From the NCBI GenBank assembly GCA_026992705.1, contig JALWYT010000269.1, forward strand, positions 1 through 13,327: 13,327 nucleotides of DNA. The letters are read 5' to 3'. This document shows positions 7,038-13,327 of this stretch, piece after piece. A model generated the notes under the pieces. That model was given only the letters and a program-made list of their open reading frames with translations, was not told the DNA's origin and did no database searches. The position numbers and the translations under genes are program-made. Position 1 is the first letter of the stretch, and every line of letters starts with the position of its first letter. This stretch comes from Thiotrichaceae bacterium. Lineage in GTDB: Bacteria > Pseudomonadota > Gammaproteobacteria > Thiotrichales > Thiotrichaceae.

Positions 7038-7928
7038 ATGCGTCAGGTTGTTTATGTGGTTCCTATTCTATTTTTTACACCATCGATGGTGTATGCAGAT
7101 TTACCATTAACAGTAGAAGATTTACTTAGTGATAAGGGCAAAACACGAATTAGAGTTTCAGGAACCTATGTAAATGATCAAAAGCGTAGCGTTGATACGA
7201 GTAATCCATTTGTTGTACAAACAGGAGAGTCATCATTTGTAACTGTACCAACTGTTGTTGGTGAAAATTTAACAAATACAGATGTATTCGTTTCTACTGT
7301 GAATTTAGGTCACGGTATTACAGCAAAAGATGAGTTGTATGGTCGTGTTTCAGCGTATTCACTGAATAGCCGTTCAATTAGTGCCACAAAGACGATTTCA
7401 AGCAGTAGCAATTCACAATTTGCTGATGCGTGGATAGGAATTAATCATAAATTCAGAAGTGATGTCGATAAAGCCGCTATTTTAGGTTTTGCAGAATTGC
7501 AAATTGCAGAGAAACAAGCTGATGGTTCTACGGCTAAAGGCAAATCTGTTGTACTAGGTGCAACAACTTATCGTACTTATGATCCGTTGGTTTTATCACT
7601 AACAGGTGCTGTACAAATCAATTCAGTAATACCTGTTGGTGGTTCTGATATTAAAAAAGGTAATAGCTTATCGCTAAGCCCTTCAGTGAGTTTTGCAGTA
7701 AATGATAAAGTGACTCTAACTGGTGGAGTGAATTGGCAAATTAAAGATGCGACTCAGATTGATGGCGAGGACAGTGGAATAGTGACAACGCGTACTCGTT
7801 TAAATTTAAGTATGGGGTATGCACTAGGTAAAGTGGATACATTGAGTTTTAAAGTTCAACCAGAGGTTTCTGGAGATGGTGGAAATCAAATTAGTATGAA
7901 TTGGAACCATCGCTTTGGAGAATATTAA
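7038..7928 (+). CDS. Outer-membrane beta-barrel protein, putative transporter/export pore
   Basis: This 296-aa protein has a short signal peptide ending in VYA at residue 20. The mature N-terminus starts DLPLTVEDLLSDKGKTRIRV. The rest alternates polar and apolar residues in beta-hairpin fashion (for example SLSLSPSVSFAVNDKVTLTG near 210-230), and the C-terminus carries WNHRF close to the end, as expected for an outer-membrane barrel. I recall similar proteins annotated as transporters in operons with secreted proteins and C39-type peptidases; this is memory. The ATG at 7038 has only a weak ribosome binding site. It lies 29 bases before the repeat protein on the same strand, so the pair is probably an operon and the barrel may export or anchor its partner. 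FapF-like function is an analogy, not a match I can prove. Confidence 0.8.
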   Translation: MRQVVYVVPILFFTPSMVYADLPLTVEDLLSDKGKTRIRVSGTYVNDQKRSVDTSNPFVVQTGESSFVTVPTVVGENLTNTDVFVSTVNLGHGITAKDELYGRVSAYSLNSRSISATKTISSSSNSQFADAWIGINHKFRSDVDKAAILGFAELQIAEKQADGSTAKGKSVVLGATTYRTYDPLVLSLTGAVQINSVIPVGGSDIKKGNSLSLSPSVSFAVNDKVTLTGGVNWQIKDATQIDGEDSGIVTTRTRLNLSMGYALGKVDTLSFKVQPEVSGDGGNQISMNWNHRFGEY

Positions 7929-7957
7929 TTATTTATTTACTACAAAAGGTGATTGTT

Positions 7958-8728
7958 ATGAAAAATTTACTTATGAGTTCTTGCATTGCTTTAAGTCTCA
8001 GTATGGGAACAGCAATGGCAAATGCTAAACCAAATAGTGCTGACTTAAATCAAATTTTTTCTAGTCAAGGTAAAGAAAGTATTGCTGCACTTTCTAATAA
8101 TGAAATGCAAGCAACAGAGGGGCAATTATCCAGTTTTGCTGCTCTTCTTGATTCATCTGGTGCTATTGATGGGGGGGGGACTGACACAGCCATTAATAAT
8201 GCTACATTTAGCAGAGACCTTATAGGCTTTTTACAAGCTTTACAGGCTTTGCAGGGTATCGGTATTAATCTTAATAACATTGCTACCGTACCTAATGTTG
8301 TTGGAGCTGGTTATTATGATGACGATAGATATGAGTACAGGAATGGTTATTATGATGACGATAGATATGAGTACAGGAATGGTTATTATGATGATGACAG
8401 ATATGAATACATAAATGGTTATTATGATGACGATAGATATGAGTACAGGAATGGTTATTATGATGATGACAGATATGAATACATAAATGGTTATTATGAT
8501 GACGATAGATATGAATATAGAATCGTCAATACTCCAGGCAATAATTTATTTGGACAATCAATTAACCCTATTATTGGTAACCCTAGTAATAATACTGCTA
8601 CTGTACCTACTACTATACCCACGACTGTACCTAATGTTGTGGGAATCGGTTATTATGATGATGACAGATATGAATATAGGAATATCAATATCCCAAATAA
8701 TGACTTACTTGGACAACTATTTAGATAA
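7958..8728 (+). CDS. Secreted Tyr/Asp-rich tandem-repeat protein with leader-like motif and poly-G tract
   Basis: This 256-aa protein begins with a signal peptide (residues 1-23, ending ANA). The motif LSNNEMQATEG (45-55) follows; it resembles the conserved part of double-glycine leaders handled by C39 peptidases, although the terminal pair is EG, not GG. Three GGG codons (72-74) form a run of nine G. Residues 118-189 are six consecutive copies of GYYDDDRYEYRN-like 12-mers. A seventh copy stands alone at 231-242. Both blocks are preceded by VPNVVGxG. Each unit carries four Tyr, three Asp and a Glu, suggesting metal binding, adhesion or cross-linking, but no function is known. The ATG at 7958 is supported by AAGGTGA upstream. 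It is cotranscribed with the barrel gene. Losing or gaining one G would truncate the protein. Confidence 0.85.
   Translation: MKNLLMSSCIALSLSMGTAMANAKPNSADLNQIFSSQGKESIAALSNNEMQATEGQLSSFAALLDSSGAIDGGGTDTAINNATFSRDLIGFLQALQALQGIGINLNNIATVPNVVGAGYYDDDRYEYRNGYYDDDRYEYRNGYYDDDRYEYINGYYDDDRYEYRNGYYDDDRYEYINGYYDDDRYEYRIVNTPGNNLFGQSINPIIGNPSNNTATVPTTIPTTVPNVVGIGYYDDDRYEYRNINIPNNDLLGQLFR
8171..8179 (+). repeat. Run of nine G inside the repeat-protein gene (possible contingency tract)
   Basis: Nine consecutive G encode Gly72-74. One extra G brings TGA at 8182-8184 into frame at once; one missing G leads to TAG at 8223-8225. Either change removes all 12-residue repeats. Such a run is striking in AT-rich DNA and fits slipped-strand phase variation of a surface protein. 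Confidence 0.75.
8309..8524 (+). repeat. Six tandem 36-bp coding repeats
   Basis: Units start at 8309, 8345, 8381, 8417, 8453 and 8489. Units 1, 2 and 4 are identical (type A, DDD coded GAT GAC GAT). Units 3 and 5 are identical (type B, GAT GAT GAC, with AAT after ATA). Unit 6 starts like A but ends with different codons. The order A-A-B-A-B-A' implies duplication of a 72-bp B-A pair. All are in frame with the gene. Confidence 0.95.
8648..8683 (+). repeat. Isolated seventh 36-bp repeat
   Basis: This copy lies 123 bases after the tandem block, in the same reading frame. It has the type B Asp codons and ends TAT AGG AAT. Like the first tandem unit, it is preceded by codons for VPNVVGxG, so a longer ancestral unit was duplicated before the inner 36-mer multiplied. 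Confidence 0.93.
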
Positions 8729-8739
8729 GTAATAAAATC

Positions 8740-8800
8740 GAGAACTTTCCAAATTTTTAAGTAAGAGTTAGCAAAAACTATATAAAATAGGAAAGTTCTC
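8740..8800 (+). terminator. 11-bp inverted repeat after the repeat-protein gene
   Basis: GAGAACTTTCC (8740-8750) is perfectly mirrored by GGAAAGTTCTC (8790-8800) with a 39-base AT-rich loop. It begins 12 bases after the stop codon. The loop is long and no T-run follows, so this may be a weak terminator, an mRNA 3' end structure, or the remnant of a small element. Confidence 0.4.
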
Positions 8801-9080
8801 ATTAAATCAGATAAATTCTCAGATTTTATTGTGAGTATCTATATTATTACTTGATATATTTCCCCAATACCTCAAGCACAATTACATTCCCATAAAACCT
8901 ACATCAATAAACCTTTGATACTCAAGTTGAAAATCTACTAGTAAACAGTACAAAACGTTTAGTTTAACAGAGCTAGGTGAGTCGCTGTGCATATTAAAGT
9001 ATTAGCCCGATGCCTTGTTTTAGATAGATAGTGATTTGCATCGAATCATATTCTTTTTAGTCCCATGATGTTAGTGAGAG
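8801..9080. other. Non-coding stretch without a clear gene
   Basis: Part of the 405-base gap between the repeat-protein gene and the yjbQ-like gene. I see no open reading frame with a ribosome binding site and no tRNA. The only structure noted is a 6-bp inverted repeat CGATGC/GCATCG at 9008-9013 and 9038-9043 with a 24-base loop, which is too weak to call a small RNA. Confidence 0.5.
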
Positions 9081-9109
9081 TTGCGAAAATATAAGTATGT
9101 TTTTATAGT
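9081..9109 (+). promoter_or_regulatory. Candidate sigma70 promoter for the yjbQ-like operon
   Basis: TTGCGA (9081-9086) and TATAGT (9104-9109) are separated by exactly 17 bases and match the -35 and -10 consensus at 4/6 and 5/6 positions. The start codon at 9134 follows about 25 bases later, giving a short leader. Confidence 0.6.
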
Positions 9110-9133
9110 GTGGAATTAACACAAAAAAGGTAA

Positions 9134-9559
9134 ATGACTACGATGACAATACACCAACAGCAAATCACTATTACAACGAATGGGCGTAGCACAATCAATA
9201 TTACCACAGAGATCGAGCGGATTATTCGTAAAACAAGGGTACAAATAGGCTTATGTCATGTATTTATTCATCATACCAGTGCATCCTTAATGATCACAGA
9301 AAATGCTGATCCTGATGTACGTCGTGATATGGAAACGATATTTACTCGCCTAGCTCCTGATGGCGACCCTGAGTATTATCATACACTGGAAGGTAGTGAT
9401 GATATGTCTGCTCATATTCGCACAGTATTGACACAAACCGAGATAAGTATACCTATAAGTAATAGTCGTTTAAGTTTAGGTACTTGGCAAGGCTTGTTTT
9501 TATGGGAGCATAGGGTAGGGAGATTTCAGCGAACTATTACAGTTACGATACAATTCTAA
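9134..9559 (+). CDS. yjbQ: YjbQ (UPF0047) family protein
   Basis: This 141-aa protein spans the whole YjbQ fold. Visible family blocks are GLCHVFIHHTSASLMITENADP (residues about 40-61) with the HHTSAS and ENxDPxVRxDME motifs, then EGSDDMSAHIR, and near the end LGTWQGLFLWEHR. Members of the family have been linked to weak thiamine-phosphate-synthase activity in some bacteria, but the physiological role is unsettled. The first ATG at 9134 has AAAAGG only 3 bases upstream; an ATG at 9143 would have a 12-base spacer, so the start is uncertain by three residues. The stop overlaps the next start by one base (TAATG), which indicates translational coupling with the downstream phosphatase-family gene. 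Confidence 0.92.
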   Translation: MTTMTIHQQQITITTNGRSTINITTEIERIIRKTRVQIGLCHVFIHHTSASLMITENADPDVRRDMETIFTRLAPDGDPEYYHTLEGSDDMSAHIRTVLTQTEISIPISNSRLSLGTWQGLFLWEHRVGRFQRTITVTIQF

Positions 9560-10491
9560 TGAAAATGAGCTGGTTTGCATACTTATTATTAATAATTGTT
9601 ATCATTACATTAATTGATTATAGCTATCGTCGCATTATGGCAGATCGGTATGCAATTGCCACTCAATATCTGGATATTAATTACCCTATTCAATTTAATC
9701 ATACACTCAAATTAGCAACTTACAATATAGCTCATGGTCGAGGTTATAAGCTTCATCAACGTAATTGGAAAGGTGGTGATAAACAACAGAAGATCCAGCG
9801 TTTACAATCTATTGGTAAATTATTATCTCAACAAGGTGCAGATATTGTCGTTTTAAATGAGGTCGATATTTCTGCTTTTTGGTCTCACCATATTAACCAG
9901 GCTGAAGTCATTGCTAAAGCAGGCGGTTACCCCTATGTTGCGACACAGAAGGATTTGGATATCGTTACTCCCTTTGCTAAATTACAGATAGGAAATGCGA
10001 TTTTAAGTCGTTATCCTATAGAATCCGTGCAATTAAAACGTTTTCCTCCACATTCGTATACTGAGGCTTTGTTGGCAGGTAATCACGATTCTATGATCGC
10101 AACATTACGTTTAAATCAGCAAAAAAAGCTTAAATTGTGGGCGATACATTTAGAATATCGAGAAGAAAAAACACGTCTAAACGCTGCAGAACTCATTTTA
10201 CAAGAACAGAAAACAAGTAAGGAGGATATGATTATTGCGGGTGATTTTAATTCGCAACCAAATGAATCCACACAACACAAAACTGCAATCTCTGAATTAA
10301 TGCACTCAGGTTATTATAAATATTTTCCAAAAAATAAATCACAAGAGACGTTAACCTTTCCAACAGAGTATCCTCATGAGACATTGGACTGGATTTTATT
10401 TCCTAAACACATGAGATTGATACAAGGCAAAATACTTTCAGCTAGATATTCAGATCATTTATCAGTATTTGTGGCATTACATAGCCCATAA
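9559..10491 (+). CDS. Membrane-anchored endonuclease/exonuclease/phosphatase-family protein
   Basis: This 310-aa protein has one N-terminal membrane segment (residues about 5-20, FAYLLLIIVIITLI), followed by an EEP (DNase I-like/phosphodiesterase) domain from about residue 50 that would face the periplasm. Catalytic landmarks are N56 (TYNIAHG), E101 (LNEVD), H197 (AIHLEY), D229 and N231 (GDFNSQP) and D299-H300 (SDHLS), so it should be active as a metal-dependent phosphodiesterase or nuclease. The substrate (nucleic acid, lipid or sugar phosphate) cannot be told. Its ATG overlaps the yjbQ-like stop by one base; a second ATG lies two codons downstream. It sits 42 bases before dsbB, so the three genes may form one operon. 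Confidence 0.88.
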   Translation: MKMSWFAYLLLIIVIITLIDYSYRRIMADRYAIATQYLDINYPIQFNHTLKLATYNIAHGRGYKLHQRNWKGGDKQQKIQRLQSIGKLLSQQGADIVVLNEVDISAFWSHHINQAEVIAKAGGYPYVATQKDLDIVTPFAKLQIGNAILSRYPIESVQLKRFPPHSYTEALLAGNHDSMIATLRLNQQKKLKLWAIHLEYREEKTRLNAAELILQEQKTSKEDMIIAGDFNSQPNESTQHKTAISELMHSGYYKYFPKNKSQETLTFPTEYPHETLDWILFPKHMRLIQGKILSARYSDHLSVFVALHSP

Positions 10492-10533
10492 TCTATACTT
10501 TTTGATAATTATATTTTTTAAGGATGATAAATA

Positions 10534-11067
10534 ATGAAAATAATGGATTTACAAGCAGTGGTAATAAGCAAACTATTTTGGCTTGTATTAATTTTGCTAG
10601 GTTTTGCATTAGAAGCTACTGCCTTGTATTACCAGTATGTGTTACAGGAACCTCCTTGTATTGTTTGTATCCATGTTCGTTTACTGATTGCTGCAATGAT
10701 AATATTAGCAACTACAGGTTTGTTTTTACGGAATAAAAAGGTGTTTAGCTGGATTATTATACTGCTACTTTTGCTGGTGTTTATCACTATGATTGACCGT
10801 TCCTATCAATTGCTCGGCACAGAACGAGGTTTCTTTATTGGCAGCTGCTCAATGGATTTAGGCTTTCCTGCATGGTTTGCAATTGACAAATGGCTACCTT
10901 GGATATTCGCAGTAAAAACAACCTGTGGTTATACTCCTGTAATTGCCTTCGGCATTACTATGGCAGAAGCATTAATGGGGCTATCTATCGTCCTGGCATT
11001 ATTAGCAACAGTACTACTGCTTGCTATCAGCAAAAGACGGAAGGGGTTGAATTTCAGAGGTTTATAA
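10534..11067 (+). CDS. dsbB: DsbB-like disulfide bond oxidoreductase
   Basis: DsbB reoxidises the periplasmic thiol oxidase DsbA and passes electrons to quinones in the inner membrane. The 177-aa protein has four hydrophobic segments (about 15-33, 48-65, 71-87 and 142-168). The first periplasmic loop carries the CxxC pair C42/C45 in PPCIVCIHVRL; R49, four residues after C45, is the position of the quinone-site arginine in E. coli DsbB. The second loop carries the other pair, C105 (GSCSMD) and C131 (TTCGYTP). All four redox cysteines are therefore present. AAGGA lies 9 bases before the ATG at 10534. It is 42 bases behind the EEP gene and converges on the basic orphan gene with a 16-base gap. 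Confidence 0.93.
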   Translation: MKIMDLQAVVISKLFWLVLILLGFALEATALYYQYVLQEPPCIVCIHVRLLIAAMIILATTGLFLRNKKVFSWIIILLLLLVFITMIDRSYQLLGTERGFFIGSCSMDLGFPAWFAIDKWLPWIFAVKTTCGYTPVIAFGITMAEALMGLSIVLALLATVLLLAISKRRKGLNFRGL

Positions 11068-11083
11068 TCATCAAGCTTTTACG

Positions 11084-11545
11084 TTAATGAATACTATAGC
11101 AAGGTACAATGCTTGAAACTTGTTTTTGTCCAATTTTTACAGGTACTTTTACACGGACTAGGAGGTGTCTAATTTCTGTATGTTTTGCTTTTATTCGTTC
11201 TTTGACAATAATATTTTTGTAAACAGCTGCTTTGTGGACTAAGTGGTATATGTCACCCGTTTTTTTATCAATCCGCTCAACGATTCCGTGTCCTTTTTCC
11301 CAAGTAATGGTTGCGGGACGAATTAATTTTTTTACCTTTTTTACTTTTGTCTCAACACTAGGGGGGTCATTGATGTTTTTTGATACAAGGAACTTTTTAG
11401 TCACTGTAATATAACGCACGGGTTGAATATTTCTTTGCTTGTTCTTTCCTTTTTGTAAGTTATTATGATGTTGTAAATGATAACGTGCAGATGGCAATGC
11501 TCGGGTATTGTTTGCATTGATAATATTTGTACGTAAAGTTGACAT
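11084..11545 (-). CDS. Unrecognised basic 153-aa protein
   Basis: I do not recognise this gene. The product is strongly basic, with Lys-rich stretches (ETKVKKVKKLIRP near 70, RVKVPVKIGQKQV near 130-142) and an Asn/His/Gln-rich N-terminus. It has no signal peptide or membrane segment. The middle has ITWEKGHGIVERIDKKTGD, which looks like a small beta hairpin. Nucleic-acid binding is conceivable from the charge, but no motif supports it. The start at 11545 has AAGGTAGGG upstream on the minus strand, and codon choice over the whole length looks like that of its neighbours, so I think it is real. It lies head to head with holA, 21 bases apart, where lptE would be expected in many gammaproteobacteria, although on the other strand. 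It contains a run of six G (11361-11366 on the plus strand it appears as G). Confidence 0.6.
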   Translation of the reverse strand: MSTLRTNIINANNTRALPSARYHLQHHNNLQKGKNKQRNIQPVRYITVTKKFLVSKNINDPPSVETKVKKVKKLIRPATITWEKGHGIVERIDKKTGDIYHLVHKAAVYKNIIVKERIKAKHTEIRHLLVRVKVPVKIGQKQVSSIVPCYSIH

Positions 11546-11566
11546 AAAACCCTACCTTAAAAGCTT

Positions 11567-12562
11567 ATGAGATTACGACAGGAACAATTAAACGATCACC
11601 TACAACAACAGCTTGCTCCTGTTTATTTTATTTCTAGCGACGAACCTTTGCAGAGTATGGAAACTGCCGATGCAATTCGGAAGGCGGCAAATAACAGAGG
11701 GTATATAGAACGCGATATTCTGACAGTTGAGGGGCAATTTAACTGGGGATTATTGCAAGCAGCATCGAATAGTTTGTCTTTATTTACGAAACAAAAAATA
11801 CTTGATTTGCGTATGCCGAGTGGTAAGCCAGGGCAGCAAGGCAGTAAAGCCATTCAGGCTTATGCGAATAATATTCCTAGCGATAAGATTTTGATGATTC
11901 AATCCGGGAAAATTGATTATGGATCACGCAATGCGGCGTGGATGAAGGCTTTGGATAAGGTCGGTGTTATTATTCAAATTTGGGATTTATCACCAGCAAA
12001 CACACTAACATGGATCGCTAGACGAATGCGACAACACGGTTTGCGGGCTACGCAGGAGGTGGTTCATTTATTAACGGAGCGGGTTGAGGGAAATTTACTG
12101 GCTGCGGCTCAAGAAATTCAGAAATTACAAATTCTATTTGGTGAAGGCAAAATAGACGAACAACAGGTAGTGGAATCAGTAACAGATAGTACACGGTTTT
12201 CAGTTTATGATTTAGCAGATGCTATTTTGCTAGCAGATAAAAAGCGAGTACAGCATATTTTAAAGGTTCTGCAAGAAGAAGATACTGCTGTTGTTTTGCT
12301 GTTGTGGTCAATTACCGATCTTGCTCGTAAATTGCATCAACTCGGCTTAGGTAATGCTAGCTTGATTAATCGATTGCCGCGTCAGAAACAATTATTATAT
12401 CGTTCAGCAAATCAGCGTTTGCAGGGAATGGATTGGATTAAACTTTGGGATGATTTAGTCGAAATTGACTGGAAAATCAAAGGAGTAGGGCAAGAGCCTT
12501 CAAAACAAGAAAATCGAATTTGGGATATGTTTTTGCAGGTAAGTCTACGACTTTGTATTTGA
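11567..12562 (+). CDS. holA: DNA polymerase III subunit delta
   Basis: HolA is the wrench subunit of the clamp loader; it opens the beta clamp for loading at primer-template junctions. The 331-aa length is close to normal. The N-terminus MRLRQEQLNDHLQQQLAPVY aligns with the E. coli start MIRLYPEQL. SLFTKQKILDLRMP (residues about 72-85) corresponds to the conserved beta-clamp interaction region with the SLF element. NAAWMKALDK, EGNLLAAAQEIQKL and DLADAILLADKKR are further family blocks. The start at 11567 has no good Shine-Dalgarno, and only 21 bases separate it from the divergent orphan gene, so initiation may be weak. The usual upstream partner lptE is not present. A hairpin downstream separates it from the convergent aminotransferase. 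Confidence 0.95.
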   Translation: MRLRQEQLNDHLQQQLAPVYFISSDEPLQSMETADAIRKAANNRGYIERDILTVEGQFNWGLLQAASNSLSLFTKQKILDLRMPSGKPGQQGSKAIQAYANNIPSDKILMIQSGKIDYGSRNAAWMKALDKVGVIIQIWDLSPANTLTWIARRMRQHGLRATQEVVHLLTERVEGNLLAAAQEIQKLQILFGEGKIDEQQVVESVTDSTRFSVYDLADAILLADKKRVQHILKVLQEEDTAVVLLLWSITDLARKLHQLGLGNASLINRLPRQKQLLYRSANQRLQGMDWIKLWDDLVEIDWKIKGVGQEPSKQENRIWDMFLQVSLRLCI

Positions 12563-12580
12563 TGTATTGTATTATGAAGT

Positions 12581-12610
12581 GAAGGTGATAAGCAATCACT
12601 TACCGCCTTC
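12581..12610. terminator. Hairpin between convergent holA and aminotransferase genes
   Basis: GAAGGTGATAAG (12581-12592) pairs with CTTACCGCCTTC (12599-12610) with one mismatch and one G-T wobble around a 6-base loop. It fills the short gap between two convergent genes, so it may end transcription from both sides. No long T-run is seen on either strand. Confidence 0.55.
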
Positions 12611-12615
12611 AATAG

Positions 12616-13327
12616 CTATATAGAAGCAATCCGTTCCAGTGCCTTTTCTAAGTTCTCCATGCTGGTCGCATAAGATAATCGCATATGACCTTCTAAGCCA
12701 AATGCACTACCAGGGACGATAGAAACACCTGTTTTATCAAGGATATAAGAACATAATTCGCTATCATTATTTACGCCATCAATACGAGCAATCATGCCTT
12801 CAACATTTGGGAAACTGTAAAATGTACCATCGGATGGTAGGCAGCTTATGCCATCAATTTTATTGAGTGAATCCACGACAAATTTATGTCGCTCAGAGAA
12901 TGCAGTTAGCATTGGTGTTAGGAATGATAAATCCGTTTCTAAGGCAGCAATGGTTGCGGCTTGTGCAATAGAGCAGGGGTTAGAGGTGCTTTGTGACTGC
13001 ACTTTTTTCATTGCAGCAATAATATCCGCAGATCCTGCTGAAAAGCCGATACGCCAGCCTGTCATGCAATAAACTTTAGAGGCTCCTGTTAAAATAACAG
13101 TGCGGTCATAAAGTTCAGGTGTTGCATTAATAATGTTATTGAAGGTCTTGTTTTCAAAAAGAATATGCTCATAAATATCATCAGTTGCGATAATAATATT
13201 GGGGTATTTCAGTAATACTTCACCCAATGCGGCAAGTTCATCCTTGCTATACATTACGCCAGTTGGATTTGATGGGCTATTGATAAAAAATAGCCGAGTT
13301 TTATCCGTGATACTTGCTTCAAGGGTT
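12616..13327 (-). CDS. Class I aminotransferase, aspartate aminotransferase-like, 5' end missing
   Basis: This is a PLP-dependent fold-type I aminotransferase of the AspC type found in many non-enteric bacteria. About 236 C-terminal residues are visible; the reading frame is open to the right edge, so the N-terminal part lies outside the window. Conserved elements in order are SPSNPTG with the Asn and Gly of the active site, ATDDIYEHILFE with the Asp and Tyr that hold the pyridine ring, TGASKVYCMTGWRIGFSAG with the Schiff-base Lys and the phosphate-binding Arg, and near the end MRLSYATS with the substrate-carboxylate Arg. The active site therefore appears complete in the visible part. An internal ATG at 13254 is not the start, because SPSNPTG lies upstream of it. 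Substrate choice (aspartate, glutamate/prephenate, alanine) cannot be decided here. Confidence 0.93.
   Translation of the reverse strand, partial: TLEASITDKTRLFFINSPSNPTGVMYSKDELAALGEVLLKYPNIIIATDDIYEHILFENKTFNNIINATPELYDRTVILTGASKVYCMTGWRIGFSAGSADIIAAMKKVQSQSTSNPCSIAQAATIAALETDLSFLTPMLTAFSERHKFVVDSLNKIDGISCLPSDGTFYSFPNVEGMIARIDGVNNDSELCSYILDKTGVSIVPGSAFGLEGHMRLSYATSMENLEKALERIASI

Noticed and set aside
8065..8280. Minus-strand 71-codon open frame under the repeat-protein gene
   Set aside because: Shadow of a well-supported gene with signal peptide; no ribosome binding site or recognisable product.
8309..8683. CRISPR-like regularly spaced repeats
   Set aside because: The 36-bp units are directly adjacent with no spacers, lie in frame inside a signal-peptide-bearing gene, and no cas gene is near.
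8487..8732. Open frame of 81 codons in another frame over the repeats
   Set aside because: The 36-bp unit happens to be open in two frames. There is no ribosome binding site, and neither single-base slip at the G tract reaches this frame, because earlier stops at 8182 and 8223 intervene.
9008..9043. Small RNA from the CGATGC/GCATCG repeat
   Set aside because: The 6-bp stem with a 24-base loop is weak, and no promoter or terminator frames it convincingly.

Overview
The window is AT-rich bacterial chromosome. Its housekeeping genes (ispH, dsbB, holA, yjbQ-like, a lipoyl-domain dehydrogenase subunit, a class I aminotransferase) and its TonB-dependent receptor point to a Gram-negative proteobacterium, most likely a low-GC gammaproteobacterium. 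I cannot name the genus. I see no rRNA, tRNA, CRISPR array, transposase or phage gene.

Left part (1-3971). A lipoyl-domain protein starts at a TTG codon on the minus strand and leaves the window at base 1. Next comes a minus-strand pair: a conserved 194-aa protein of unknown function followed by ispH. Divergent from it is a plus-strand pair: a 347-aa conserved hypothetical and a prolyl-4-hydroxylase-like 2OG-Fe(II) oxygenase. The oxygenase meets a 106-aa minus-strand hypothetical tail to tail.

Metal and surface part (3972-9133). This is the most interesting region. A PiuC-type Fe(II)/2OG hydroxylase converges on a TonB-dependent copper receptor of the OprC/NosA type, which keeps the CxxxM and HxM copper-site motifs. 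The receptor's leader can fold into a hairpin that perfectly pairs its Shine-Dalgarno sequence, and a competing fold is possible. Divergent from the receptor is a two-gene unit: an outer-membrane beta-barrel protein, then a secreted 256-aa protein. The secreted protein has a leader-like LSxxEMxxTEG motif, an in-frame run of nine G that looks like a phase-variation tract, and seven copies of a 12-residue Tyr/Asp-rich repeat. The 209-bp divergent region holds a Fur-box-like sequence and a TGTGT-N6-ACACA inverted repeat. I read the unit as a possible phase-variable, metal-linked surface export system; that reading is inference.

Right part (9134-13327). A likely operon carries a YjbQ-family protein, a membrane-anchored endonuclease/exonuclease/phosphatase-family protein and a DsbB-like thiol oxidase. 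A basic 153-aa orphan on the minus strand lies head to head with holA (DNA polymerase III delta). The lptE gene that usually precedes holA in gammaproteobacteria is not there. A truncated aspartate-aminotransferase-like gene on the minus strand runs off the right edge.
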